From positions 8,308,001 to 8,372,000 of the forward strand of contig NC_015957.1 in the NCBI RefSeq assembly GCF_000147815.2: 64,000 bases of DNA, in the 5' to 3' direction. Below, piece after piece: positions 25,063 to 35,000 of the stretch. Below the pieces are notes generated by a model. It was not told the DNA's origin, ran no database searches, and worked only from the letters and a program-made list of their open reading frames with translations. A program made the translations under genes and the position numbers. The stretch comes from Streptomyces violaceusniger Tu 4113 (GTDB taxonomy: Bacteria; Actinomycetota; Actinomycetes; Streptomycetales; Streptomycetaceae). Numbering within the stretch: the first letter of the stretch is position 1; each line of letters starts with the position of its first letter.

Positions 25063-25671
25063 ATGACGAACCTCCGTAGCCTGTCGTCCGCCTCCGCTCC
25101 CGCCGCCCCATCGGCAACGTCCGCCGCGTCCGCAACGTCCGTCCCGGCGAACCGCCAGCGGCTGCGGGCCGTCGCACCGGACGAGGTGCCGCCGGTCGCC
25201 GATCTGCTGCACCCCGGCGCCACCTGGCTGCCCGCTCCCCCGCACACCCTGCCCACGCTCCCCGGCCACCCGCCGATGGTCGGCTATCTGGTGCTGGTCC
25301 CGGCCGACCGGCAGCGGCCCGCGGCGGCGGGGCCGCCCCCGGAGGGGATACCGGCGGTGACGGGCGAAACCGGCGAGACGGGTGACGAGCTCATCCGGAT
25401 CGATCCCGACCATCGGACCGCCGAGGTCGCGGGGCGGCCGCTGGACCTGACGTACCTCGAGTTCGAGCTGCTGAGCCATCTCGTCGCCCATCCGCACCGG
25501 GTGCACTCCCGCGATCAGCTCGTGACCACGGTGTGGGGGTACGGCCATGTCGGCGACGGCCGGACCGTCGATGTCCATGTGGCCCGGCTGCGCCGCAAGA
25601 TGGGCCCCGAGCACCGGGGGACGATCGTGACGGTGCGGCGGGTGGGGTACAAGTACGTGCCCACCGTCTGA
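25063..25671 (+). CDS. Orphan OmpR/PhoB-type winged-helix DNA-binding protein
   Basis: 202 aa. The C-terminal about 95 residues are a full Trans_reg_C domain: LIRIDPDHRTAEVAGRPLDLTYLEFELLSHLVAHPHRVHSRDQLVTTVWGYGHVGDGRTVDVHVARLRRKMG, closing with VRRVGYKYVPTV. The usual phosphorylated receiver domain is missing; instead the N-terminus is Ala/Ser/Pro-rich (about 1-75), so control is not by ordinary phosphorelay. ATG at 25063. Target genes unknown; the upstream CTTCA repeats suggest autoregulation. A perfect hairpin at 25693 ends the transcript. Confidence 0.87.
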   Translation: MTNLRSLSSASAPAAPSATSAASATSVPANRQRLRAVAPDEVPPVADLLHPGATWLPAPPHTLPTLPGHPPMVGYLVLVPADRQRPAAAGPPPEGIPAVTGETGETGDELIRIDPDHRTAEVAGRPLDLTYLEFELLSHLVAHPHRVHSRDQLVTTVWGYGHVGDGRTVDVHVARLRRKMGPEHRGTIVTVRRVGYKYVPTV

Positions 25672-25692
25672 CCGCAGCCGTGCACCCATGAC

Positions 25693-25737
25693 GCCCGCCG
25701 TGCCGGGCAGGCCAGGAGCCTGTCCGGCACGGCGGGC
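25693..25737. terminator. Bidirectional terminator
   Basis: Perfect 14-bp stem (GCCCGCCGTGCCGG with complement) whose loop holds a further CAGGC/GCCTG pairing. It separates the convergent winged-helix and MMPL genes. Confidence 0.75.
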
Positions 25738-25761
25738 GCGTACCCGGATGCGGACCCTTGC

Positions 25762-27957
25762 TCAGCGGCCCGCCCCCACCAGCGGCGGCCGCGGCCGCTC
25801 CACCGGCTCCTCGCCGTGGCCGATGCTCGGCAGCCACCGCAGGGCGCGCGGCAGATACCAGTTGCGCTCCCCCAGCAGCGCCATCACCGAGGGCAGCAGC
25901 ACCATCCGCACCAGCGTGGCGTCCACCAGCACCGCGACCGCGAGCCCGACGCCCATCTGCTGCATGTCCTGCATCCGCAGCAGTGCGAAGACCGCGAACA
26001 CGGCGACCATGATGGTGGCCGCCCCGGTGACCGAGCCCGCCGTCGTCCGGATGCCCTCGCGGATCGCGTCCCGGGTGGCGAGGCCCCGTTCATGGGCCTC
26101 CCGGATCCGCGAGACCACGAAGACGTGGTAGTCCATCGACAGCCCGAAGAGGATGACGAGGACGAACAGAGGCATCCACGACTCGATCGCCCCGGCCGGC
26201 TCCATCCCCAGCAGATCCGCACCCCAGCCGTGCTGGAAGACGGCGGTCATCGTGCCGTACGCGGCGCCCACCGACAGCAGGTTGAGCAGGATCGAGACGA
26301 TGGCGATCGGCAACGACCGGAAGCAGAGCAGCATCAGAACGAAGGTCACGGCGGCGATGAAGAGGAAGACCGGTGCGATGTCGGTCTTCAACTGGTCGTT
26401 GAAGTCACGGCTTCCGGCGAGTTCACCGCTCACATACACCTGGTCGGAGACCGGTCCGAGGATCTTCGGCACCAGATCGTCCCGGAGGGTGTCCAGGGCG
26501 CGCCGGGAGGTGGCGTCCTCGCCGTCCCCGGCCAGCGGCACCTCGATCCGGGCCACCCCCTTCGTACGGTGTGCCTCGACGTCGACCGTCCTGCCGAACC
26601 GCCCGGACGCGGCGAGCTCCTTCTTGAAGTCCGCGATGGCCGCCTCGAAGCGGGGCGAGGCGATGTCGTCGGAGCGCAGCACGACCTCGGCAGGGGCGGG
26701 GCCGCCGGGGAAGGCGCCGGTGATCTCCTGGTAGGCCACGGTGATCGGGGCGTCGGAGCCGAACTGCTTGTCCATGCCGAGCTGTTCGGTCTTCATCCCG
26801 AGGGCGGGCGCGGACAGCGCCAGCAGCAGCGCGCCCGATACGACGGCGAACAGCTTCGGCTTGGCCAGGACGGGCCGCATCAGCTTGACGGTGACGCCAC
26901 CGCTGGTGTGCACGCCCTTCTTCCGGCGGCGGTTCAGCAGCGGCACCCGCCCGGCGTCGATCCGGTCGCCCAGCCAGGACAGCATCGCGGGCAGCACGGT
27001 CACCGAGCCGAGCATCGACATCAGGACGACCAGGATGGTGGCGACCGCGAAGCCGTGGAACAGCAGCAGTCCGGACAGGAACATCCCGGACATCGCCAGC
27101 ATGACCGTGACCCCGGAGATCAGCACCGCCCGGCCGCTGGTGGCGGCCGCGATCCGCAGCGCGGTCTCCGCGTCCCGGCCCGCGGCCCGCTCATCGCGCT
27201 CCCGCCGCAGATAGAACAGCGAGTAGTCGACGCCGACGGCCAGGCCCACCAGGAACATCACCGAGACGGTGGAGTCGAACATGGGCAGCTTGTGGCTGAC
27301 GAGGGCGAGCAGTCCGAAGGTTCCGACGCAGGCGGTCACCGCGAGCAGCACCGGCAGCAGCGCGGCCACCAGCGCCCCGAAGACCACCAGCAGAATGCCC
27401 AGCGCCAGCGGTACGGCGGTCAGCTCGGCCTTCTTGAAGTCGTTGGTGAGCATGTCGTCGAGCCGGTGCTGGGCGGTGGCGTCGCCGAACTCGTAGACCA
27501 CGATGCCCCGATGGGCCGACTCGGTCTTCTTCACCGCCTCGACGACCGGCTCCACCCGCTTCCCGGCGGTGTCCGGGTCGCCCTTCATCTCAAAGCTGAT
27601 CAGGGCCTCCCGTCCGCTCTCCGAGCGCACCGGGGGCTGGATGCGCACCGCCTCACCCGTCCGCTCCAGTCGCGCCGTAAGGTCGCGGGCCGCGCCCCGC
27701 CAGCCGTCCGGGCGGTCGCCGCGCAGCATCACCATCTCCCCGGCCGGGGTCTGGAGGCCCGCGTCCTCCAGGATCTTCTCCGCACGCGCGGAGTCGCCCG
27801 TACCGTTCTCGGAATTGGTCATCTGCCGGGACCCCGACATTCCGCCGACCACGGCGACGGCCACGACGAACAGCAGCCATCCGATGATCGCGGTCTTGCG
27901 GTGGCGAGTGCTCCACCCACCCAGCCGCACGGCCAGGCCCTTCCTCGTTGCGCTCAT
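25762..27957 (-). CDS. MMPL/RND-superfamily membrane transporter
   Basis: 731 aa with the duplicated six-plus-six helix plan of actinobacterial MMPL proteins. Helix 1 (RHRKTAIIGWLLFVVAVAVVGG) is followed by a large extracytoplasmic loop (about 45-185). The conserved VGLAVGVDYSLFYLRRERDERAAG and the mirrored LFGLSMDYHVFVVSRIREAHERG (each with the proton-relay Asp-Tyr pair) lie in the two halves. Relatives export lipids or drugs; cargo unknown. ATG at 27957 follows GGGGAGA. It is divergent from the histidine kinase gene, about 250 bp apart. Confidence 0.92.
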   Translation of the reverse strand: MSATRKGLAVRLGGWSTRHRKTAIIGWLLFVVAVAVVGGMSGSRQMTNSENGTGDSARAEKILEDAGLQTPAGEMVMLRGDRPDGWRGAARDLTARLERTGEAVRIQPPVRSESGREALISFEMKGDPDTAGKRVEPVVEAVKKTESAHRGIVVYEFGDATAQHRLDDMLTNDFKKAELTAVPLALGILLVVFGALVAALLPVLLAVTACVGTFGLLALVSHKLPMFDSTVSVMFLVGLAVGVDYSLFYLRRERDERAAGRDAETALRIAAATSGRAVLISGVTVMLAMSGMFLSGLLLFHGFAVATILVVLMSMLGSVTVLPAMLSWLGDRIDAGRVPLLNRRRKKGVHTSGGVTVKLMRPVLAKPKLFAVVSGALLLALSAPALGMKTEQLGMDKQFGSDAPITVAYQEITGAFPGGPAPAEVVLRSDDIASPRFEAAIADFKKELAASGRFGRTVDVEAHRTKGVARIEVPLAGDGEDATSRRALDTLRDDLVPKILGPVSDQVYVSGELAGSRDFNDQLKTDIAPVFLFIAAVTFVLMLLCFRSLPIAIVSILLNLLSVGAAYGTMTAVFQHGWGADLLGMEPAGAIESWMPLFVLVILFGLSMDYHVFVVSRIREAHERGLATRDAIREGIRTTAGSVTGAATIMVAVFAVFALLRMQDMQQMGVGLAVAVLVDATLVRMVLLPSVMALLGERNWYLPRALRWLPSIGHGEEPVERPRPPLVGAGR

Positions 27958-28208
27958 GGCGTTTCTCCCCGTGAGGTACGGACGGAACAGGTCATGCCAC
28001 GACGCTAGAAAACCGCAGGTCCGCGTCCCAGCCGGACAGCCACCCGGTCGCCGAGCCATAGGGCGAGGTGGGGAGGTGGTGCCAGGTACACCCCCGGACG
28101 GTCCGCACCCCCCGTGACCGGCCAGGGGCGCGCGGTCAGACTGAGGGAGTTGACTGACGGTGCCGGATCACCGGGACCGACGGGACGGACCGCCGAGAGG
28201 GACGCAGG

Positions 28209-29486
28209 ATGAAGGTACGCAAAGCGCTGTTGGCCTGTGTGCGGGGGCTTGCCCTGGCCCCGCTCACGCTCGCGGGCTCCATCACGCTGTTCACGCTGTT
28301 GGTCGTGTCCGTGTGTCTGATTCCGCTGGGCGTGGGGGTGTTCACCACCCCGCTCCTGGTCCGCACGGTGCGGGCGCACGCCAATCAGCGCCGGCTGCTG
28401 GCCGCCACCTGGTCCGATGTGCGGATCAAGATGCCGTACCGCCCGCTGCCCGCCGACCGGCGTTCCGGGGTCACCGGGCAGGTGGAGCTGTGCACCTTCC
28501 TGCTGAAGGACCCGGCCACCTGGCGGGATCTGCTGTGGCTGGCCGTCGACATGATCGCCGGCTTTGCCACCGCGCTGCTGGCCTTCGTCTTCGTGCCGTA
28601 CGGGATCGAGGGGTTCGTCCTGGCCGCCGGGGTGTGGAAGCCGATCGTGGACGCGAGCGGCACCTACTGGTATGGGTTCCTCCCCATCGACTCGCTGTGG
28701 ACCGCCCTGCTGGCCGTCCCGGTCGGCATCGGCTTCATGGCACTCGGGGCGACCGTCTCCCCCTTCCTGCTCCGCGGCCACTTCCTGCTGGCGCGAGCCT
28801 TCCTGGACCCGACCCCGCAGATGGCGCTCGAGCAGCGGGTGCAGCGGCTCACCGAGACCCGGCATGACGCCGTGGACACCTCCGCCGCCGAACTGCGCCG
28901 CATCGAGCGCGATCTGCACGACGGCGCCCAGGCCCGGCTCGTCGCCATGGGCATGAGCCTGGGCACCGTGGAAGCCCTGATCGAGAAGGACCCGGCCCAG
29001 GCCAGGGAACTGCTCGCCGCGGCCCGTACGAACTCCGCCGAGGCTCTGTCCGAGCTGCGCGACCTGGTCCGCGGCATCCATCCGCCGGTACTGGCCGAGC
29101 GCGGCCTGGGAGACGCGGTGCGCGCGCTGGCGCTGCGGATGGCGGTGCCCGTGGAGGTGGACGTGGACCTGGCGGGCCGGGCCGATGAACCGGTCGAGTC
29201 GGCCGCGTACTTCGCGGTCAGCGAGGTGCTGACCAACGCGGCGAAGCACGCGGGCGCCTCGCGGATGTGGCTGGACGTGCACCACACGGAGGGCATGCTG
29301 CGCATCACCGTGACCGACGACGGCCGCGGCGGCGCGGAGATCACCCCGGAGGGCGGGCTGAGCGGGGTCGAGCGGCGGCTGGGCACCTTCGACGGGGTCC
29401 TCGCCGTCAGCAGCCCGAGCGGCGGGCCGACCATGGTGACGATGGAGATCCCCTGCGCGCTCTCGGCGCCCGACGCCGCCCGATGA
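28209..29486 (+). CDS. NarL-type sensor histidine kinase with N-terminal membrane sensor
   Basis: 425 aa. Residues about 1-210 form a four-helix membrane sensor domain of the putative-sensor type common in streptomycetes (LAGSITLFTLLVVSVCLIPLGVGVF, DLLWLAVDMIAGFATALLAFVF). The HisKA_3 box follows with the phosphorylated histidine His237 in ERDLHDGAQARL, then the ATPase N-box VSEVLTNAAKHAGA and the G-box DDGRGGA. The response regulator it most likely phosphorylates is at 31253, not directly adjacent as usual; a gene remnant and a reverse-strand gene lie between. Confidence 0.92.
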   Translation: MKVRKALLACVRGLALAPLTLAGSITLFTLLVVSVCLIPLGVGVFTTPLLVRTVRAHANQRRLLAATWSDVRIKMPYRPLPADRRSGVTGQVELCTFLLKDPATWRDLLWLAVDMIAGFATALLAFVFVPYGIEGFVLAAGVWKPIVDASGTYWYGFLPIDSLWTALLAVPVGIGFMALGATVSPFLLRGHFLLARAFLDPTPQMALEQRVQRLTETRHDAVDTSAAELRRIERDLHDGAQARLVAMGMSLGTVEALIEKDPAQARELLAAARTNSAEALSELRDLVRGIHPPVLAERGLGDAVRALALRMAVPVEVDVDLAGRADEPVESAAYFAVSEVLTNAAKHAGASRMWLDVHHTEGMLRITVTDDGRGGAEITPEGGLSGVERRLGTFDGVLAVSSPSGGPTMVTMEIPCALSAPDAAR

Positions 29487-29630
29487 CCCACCGCCGGGGA
29501 AAATCCGGCGGCGATGCGCGAGGCCGGCGCGGAGATCGTCCACCCTCTCCAGGACGAGGAGTGGGGCGTCCGCCGCTTCTTCGTCCGCAACCCGGGCGGC
29601 CGCGTGGACAACGTCCTGGGCCACCGCTGA
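29487..29630 (+). pseudogene. C-terminal remnant of a VOC (glyoxalase-fold) gene
   Basis: In frame from about 29490 to the stop at 29630 the sequence reads ENPAAMREAGAEIVHPLQDEEWGVRRFFVRNPGGRVDNVLGHR. This is the end of a vicinal-oxygen-chelate/glyoxalase-like protein (the EEWGVRRFFVRNPGG motif is characteristic). The N-terminal two thirds are missing: the fragment abuts the histidine kinase stop directly. The ATG at 29514 would give 38 residues, too short to fold. Confidence 0.7.
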
Positions 29631-29652
29631 CACTCCACCGCGCCGCGCGCGC

Positions 29653-31044
29653 TCAGTCAGTGATGTACCAGTCGTCCTTCATGTACTCCAGGGTGCTGGT
29701 CCCGATCTCGTTTTCGGAGAAGGTGACGGAGGCCTTGACCGCATCGGCCGGAATGTCGATCTTGGCGGGGCTTCGTACGACGACCTTCTGCGCGTCGACC
29801 GTCGCGGTCTGCAGAGCCTTCTTCTGCGTAGGCGAGATCATCTGGAACGTGACGAGGAACGTGGACGTGCACGGACCGAACCCCTGGTCCTCCGCCTGCT
29901 TCGCCGCGGGCCCGGCCACCTCGCAGACCGTCTTGATGTCCTCCCGGCCCACGGCGTGCAGATACTCCTCGTACCGCCGGATCGCCCCTTCCTTCGTCCT
30001 GGGCGCGGCCTGGTCCGTGGGCTGTTCTGTGGGCTGGTCCGTGGGCTGGTCCGTGGGCTGGTCCTTGGGCGGATCCGTCGGCGGCTTGTCGGCGGGCCCG
30101 CAGCTGTCGTTGGTGAAGACGCCCGACAGCAGACGCCCCGGGCGCGGGCCCATCGGCCCGTTGAATCCGCTCACATGCTGCTGCGACCCCCACCACCCGG
30201 CGTACCCCCACCAGGGCTCGCGGTTGACAGGGCGGGCGTGCTCCCAAGTTCGCCACTCGGCGCCGCCCTTCGAGGGCCGATCGAGCGTGCCGTTCACCCA
30301 CTGGTTCTTATCGGTCGGATAGGAGCCGTGTGAACCACGCGCCGAGTACACCGTCGGATGCCCGTCCTGCGGATCGAGTTCCGACCACTTCACGCCGCAC
30401 GTATCCTTGCCGTGCTTCGCGAACGTCACCGCCTCCGGCTTACCGTCGCGCAACTGGACCGCGACGCGCTCCCAGTCGCCCTCGTGCCGGTTGCCCGGGG
30501 TCAGGTTGTTGTAGGCGTAGAAGAACCAGTAGACGTACGCCGCGCGCTTCGGGTCGGTCTTGTGGTTGTGGTACTCCCAGTAGACCGGCGCGTCAGTGCC
30601 CTCGCCCTTCCGCACCTCCTTCGGCGGGTCGAGATAGAAACCGCCGTCGGCCTCGGTCGAGGTGTGCCACTTATCCCCGTGTCCGGGGCAGGACACCGGC
30701 TTGGACGACGACTTCCCCGGCTGCACCTCCGCGTGCTGGTAGGAATTGTCCTTACTCCCCAACCGCCGCGGGTCGATCGGATCGGCCACCGGCCCCTCGT
30801 CACGGCAGAAGCCCTCGTGGTCGAAGCGCAGCGCGGACCGCCCGATGAACCGCGTCGCGTCCATCGGCAACAGCGACTCCCCCTTGGCCAGCCGCACCAA
30901 CGGCGCGAACCGCGCGGCCTCGGCCGCGGACCCCTTCGAAGGCTCCGCCCCCGTCCACTCCTTCTCCTTCTCCGGCCCGCACCCCACCAGCGCCACCGAA
31001 AGCGACACCGCCACGCCCACCATCACCCGCATCCGACCCAGCAC
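29653..31044 (-). CDS. Secreted lipoprotein with Vps62-like domain
   Basis: 463 aa. The signal peptide ends in lipobox ALVGC (VLGRMRVMVGVAVSLSVALVGC), giving a membrane-anchored lipoprotein. Residues about 50-310 match the Vps62-like family: AYVYWFFYAYNNLTPGNRHEGDWERVAVQL, then HPTVYSARGSHGSYP. A Pro/Thr/Asp/Gln linker (repeats of DQPTDQPT, about 330-350) leads to a C-terminal SnoaL/NTF2-like domain (KEGAIRRYEEYLHAVGREDIKTVCEV). GTG at 31044 follows AAGGGG by 6 nt; ATG at 31032 is the alternative. It lies reversed between a kinase and its regulator, so it was probably inserted. Function unknown. Confidence 0.82.
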   Translation of the reverse strand: MLGRMRVMVGVAVSLSVALVGCGPEKEKEWTGAEPSKGSAAEAARFAPLVRLAKGESLLPMDATRFIGRSALRFDHEGFCRDEGPVADPIDPRRLGSKDNSYQHAEVQPGKSSSKPVSCPGHGDKWHTSTEADGGFYLDPPKEVRKGEGTDAPVYWEYHNHKTDPKRAAYVYWFFYAYNNLTPGNRHEGDWERVAVQLRDGKPEAVTFAKHGKDTCGVKWSELDPQDGHPTVYSARGSHGSYPTDKNQWVNGTLDRPSKGGAEWRTWEHARPVNREPWWGYAGWWGSQQHVSGFNGPMGPRPGRLLSGVFTNDSCGPADKPPTDPPKDQPTDQPTDQPTEQPTDQAAPRTKEGAIRRYEEYLHAVGREDIKTVCEVAGPAAKQAEDQGFGPCTSTFLVTFQMISPTQKKALQTATVDAQKVVVRSPAKIDIPADAVKASVTFSENEIGTSTLEYMKDDWYITD

Positions 31045-31252
31045 CGGCTCCCCCTTCGTTCGCCCGCCACCAGCCAGCAGCACGGCAAGAGGACATTACG
31101 CAGAATCCGGCAGAACGGTTCCCCGCGCGAGGCGCCCAACCCGCAGGGCCGCCCCGCGCCGCTGATCCCCTCCCGCTCACCGCACAGCGGTACATTCGTC
31201 GGATTCGGTCACGTCCCCCACCCCAGGGGCCCGACGAAGTCTTGGAGCCACC

Positions 31253-31900
31253 GTGCGCGTTGTCCTCGCCGAAGACCTCTTCCTCCTGCGGGACGGTCTG
31301 GTCCGGATGCTGGAGGCGTACGACTTCGAGGTCGTGGCGGCCGTGGAGAGCGGGCCCGAGCTGAGCAAGGCGCTGGCGGAGCTGGAGCCGGACGTCGCGG
31401 TGGTGGATGTGCGGCTGCCGCCTTCGTTCAGCGACGAGGGGCTGCAGTGTGCGCTGCAGGCCCGGCGGGCGCGGCCGGGGTTGCCGGTGCTGGTGCTGTC
31501 GCAGCATGTGGAGCAGTTGTACGCGCGAGAGCTGCTCGCGGACGGCAGCGGGGGCATCGGGTATCTGCTCAAGGACCGGGTCTTCGACGCCGATCAGTTC
31601 ATCGACGCGGTGCGGCGGGTCGCCGCCGGGGGCACGGCGATGGATCCGCAGGTGATCTCGCAGTTGCTGGACCGGCGTGCCCAGGACAAGCCGCTGGGGC
31701 GGCTGACGCCGCGGGAGCTGGAGGTGATGGAGCTGATGGCGGAGGGGCGGTCGAATACGGCGATCGCGGCGCAGCTCTTCGTCACCGAGCGGGCGGTGGC
31801 CAAGCACACCTCCAATATCTTCGGAAAGCTCGGCCTGCCGCCGTCGGACGACAACAACCGCCGGGTGCTGGCGGTGCTGGCCTACCTCGACCGGGGCTGA
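31253..31900 (+). CDS. NarL/FixJ-family response regulator
   Basis: 215 aa. Receiver domain 1-120: acidic pocket LAEDLFLLRDG, phosphorylated Asp52 in VVDVRLPP, and switch lysine in GYLLKDRV. LuxR-type helix-turn-helix about 145-205: LTPRELEVMELMAEGRSNTAIAAQLFVTERAVAKHTSNIFGKLGL. GTG at 31253 follows GGAG at 5 nt. No kinase adjoins it; the kinase at 28209 belongs to the class that partners such regulators and is the probable partner. The signal and target genes are unknown; the GH89 enzyme follows 116 nt downstream on the same strand. Confidence 0.92.
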   Translation: MRVVLAEDLFLLRDGLVRMLEAYDFEVVAAVESGPELSKALAELEPDVAVVDVRLPPSFSDEGLQCALQARRARPGLPVLVLSQHVEQLYARELLADGSGGIGYLLKDRVFDADQFIDAVRRVAAGGTAMDPQVISQLLDRRAQDKPLGRLTPRELEVMELMAEGRSNTAIAAQLFVTERAVAKHTSNIFGKLGLPPSDDNNRRVLAVLAYLDRG

Positions 31901-32016
31901 CGGTCCATGGCCCCGGGGGCCGGCACCTCTCCGTGCGCCCCATTGCTCCCACCCCATAACGCTGGTTAAGTGCCTTCTCCATACGACGCATTGGCCGTTG
32001 TCCGATGGGGGGGCGC

Positions 32017-35000
32017 ATGAGCGACCTGAGCAGACGCACGCTGATCGGAACCGCCGGAGCACTCGGGGCCGGGGCCACGCTGGGGAGCCGCATCCCCGCG
32101 GTGGCCGATGAGCCGCACGACACACAGGACCCCGCCGTGACCGCATTCGACACCGCCCCCGCACGCGCCGCCCTGCGGCGGCTGCTGCCGGCCCACGCCG
32201 AGCAGTTCCGGCTGGTGGCGCTGGCGAAGCGGGGCGATGAGGAACGGTTCGAGGTCGACGGGTCCGCGGGGCGGGTGACGGTCTCCGGCACCAGCCCGGC
32301 GGTGCTGCTCACGGGCGTGCACTGGTATCTCAAGTACACCTGCCACGCCCAGCTCACCTGGTCCGGCGATCAGCTCAACCTGCCGAAGAAGCTGCCCGCG
32401 CCCGCGCGGCGCCTCACGCACTCGACCGCGCTGCCGCACCGCTTCGCGTTCAACGACACCCATGACGGCTACACCGCGCCGTTCGCCGACTGGGACCGCT
32501 GGGAGCACCTGATCGACGTCGCGGCCCTGCACGGCTGCAACGAACTGCTGGTCACCGCCGGTCAGGAGGCCGTCTACCACCGGCTGCTCCAGGAGTTCGG
32601 CTACACCGAGACCGAGGCGCGCACCTGGCTCCCCGCCCCCTCCCACCAGCCGTGGTGGCTGCTGCAGAACATGAGCGAATACGGCGGCCCGGTCTCCACC
32701 GCGCTCCTGGACAAGCGCACCGAGCTGGGGCGGCGGATCGCCGACCGGCTGCGGGAGCTGGGCATGCGGCCGGTGTTCCCCGGCTACTTCGGCACCGTCC
32801 CCGACGGCTTCGCGGACCGCAACCCGGAGGCCCGTACGGTGCCGCAGGGCGACTGGAACGGGCTCAGGCGGCCCGACTGGCTCGATCCGCGCACCGAGTC
32901 CTTCCGGAAGGTGGCCGCCGCCTTCTACCGCCATCAGCGCGAACTGTTCGGCGAGGCCGGGCTGTTCAAGATGGATCTGCTGCACGAGGGCGGCGACCCC
33001 GGCGACGTCCCGGTGCCCGACGCCGCCCGCGCCGTGGAGACCGCGCTGCGGACCGCCCGCCCCGGCGCCATCTGGGTGATCCTCGGCTGGCAGGAGAACC
33101 CCCGCCGCGATCTGCTGGACGCCGTCGACCACGACCGGATGCTCGTGGTGGACGGGCTGTCGGACCTGGACACCGTCACCGACCGGGAGAAGGACTGGGG
33201 TGCGGTGCCGTACGCGTTCGGCACCATCCCCAACTTCGGCGGCCGCACCACGATCGGCGCCAAGACCCATATGTGGACGAAGCGGTTCACCGTATGGCGG
33301 GACAAGCCGGGCAGCAAGCTGGTCGGCACGGCCTATATGCCGGAGGCGGCCGAGCGGGATCCGGCCGCGTTCGAGCTGTTCAGCGAGTTGGCGTGGCGGG
33401 AGGAGGCGGTGGACCGGGCCGAGTGGTTCCGCTCGTACGCCGAGATGCGCTACGGCGGGCGGGACGCCAAGGCCCGGGAGGCGTTCGCCGCGCTGCGCGA
33501 CACCGCGTACGAGATCAGCAGCAAGGACGGCCGCCCGCATGACTCGGTCTTCGCCGCCCGCCCCTCCCTGACCGCCCGTTCGGGCACCAACTACGCGACC
33601 CACACCCCCGCCTTCGACCCGGCCGGTTTCGACGTGGCCTTCGCGGCGCTGCTGGGCGTACGCGCCGGGCTGCGCGACAGCGACGCCTACCGCCACGACC
33701 TCACCGACATCGCGCGGCAGGCCCTCGCCAACCGCTCCTGGCAGCTCATCCCCCAGCTCCAGGACGCCTACGACCGTAAGGACCGCACGGCCTTCCGGAC
33801 GCTGGCCCGGCTGTGGCTCAAGCTGATGCGGCTCAGCGACGACATGACCGGCGCCCACCGGCGGTTCCTGCTGGGCCCGTGGCTCGAGGACGCCAAACGG
33901 ATGGCGTCGGGCGATGAGGAGTCGGCCCGGCTCGAGCGGGCCGCGCGCACCCTCATCACCACTTGGGCGGACCGCGCCACGGCGGACGGCGGCAAGCTGG
34001 CCAACTACGCCAACCGCGACTGGAGCGGCCTCATCGCCGACTTCCACCTCCCCCAGTGGCAGTCCTATCTGGACGAGCTGGAGGACGCGCTGGCGGAGAA
34101 CCGCCCCCCGCGCGCCTTCGACTGGTTCGCCGTCGAGGAGCCGTGGACCCGGGAGCGCACAAGCTATCCGGTGCGGCCGACGACGGACGCCCACCGCACC
34201 GCCCAGCGGGTGTACGAGGCGCTGGCCAAGGCCCCGTACCAAGGCACGCTGACCGTCACCGCCGAGCCCGCCGCCCTGCCGCCCGGCGGCACCGCGACCC
34301 TCACCGCCGCCCTGCGCAACGTCAACGGGCTGCGCGCCACCGGCCGCGTCGACTTCGACCTCACCGTGACCGGGCTCGACCCGGACCCGGACGGGCCGAC
34401 CCGGCTGCCCGGCGTCCCCGCGGGCGGCACGGGCGAGGTCCGCTGGCGCGCGACCGCGCCCGACGAGCCGCTGGAGCACCCGCTCAAGCCGCTGCCGTAC
34501 GAGCTGGGCGTCACCTACGGGCCACGCGGCGAGGACCGGGTGCGGGCCGTACGCACCGGGACGCTGTGGATCGCCGGACCGCCGGCGGACGGCTTGCGGA
34601 CGGTCACCAACACCGGTGCGGCCTTCGGTCAGCTCGAGGAGCGGTTCGCGATCGACGGCGCGGGCCAGGACCTGTGGAAGGGCACCGCCGAATTCGGCTC
34701 CGTCTACCGCGACGGCGTCCTTACGGTGGGCACGGCCAGCACCGTGAAGGTGACCGCCCAGGCGGCCACCGGGCCCTGGGCGCGGGCCGGGATCATCGTC
34801 CGCAACGACCTCGCCACGGCGGGCTCCCCCGGCTTCGTGAACCTCTCCGTCACCCCGGCCAACGGGGTCGTCCTGTCCTACGACTCGGGCGGCGACGGCA
34901 CGCTGGACACCTACCAGCGGATCACCGGCGTCAAGGCGCCCGTCCTGCTGCGGCTGACCCGCACCGCGGCCACCTCCTACACCGGCGAGCTGTCCACCGA

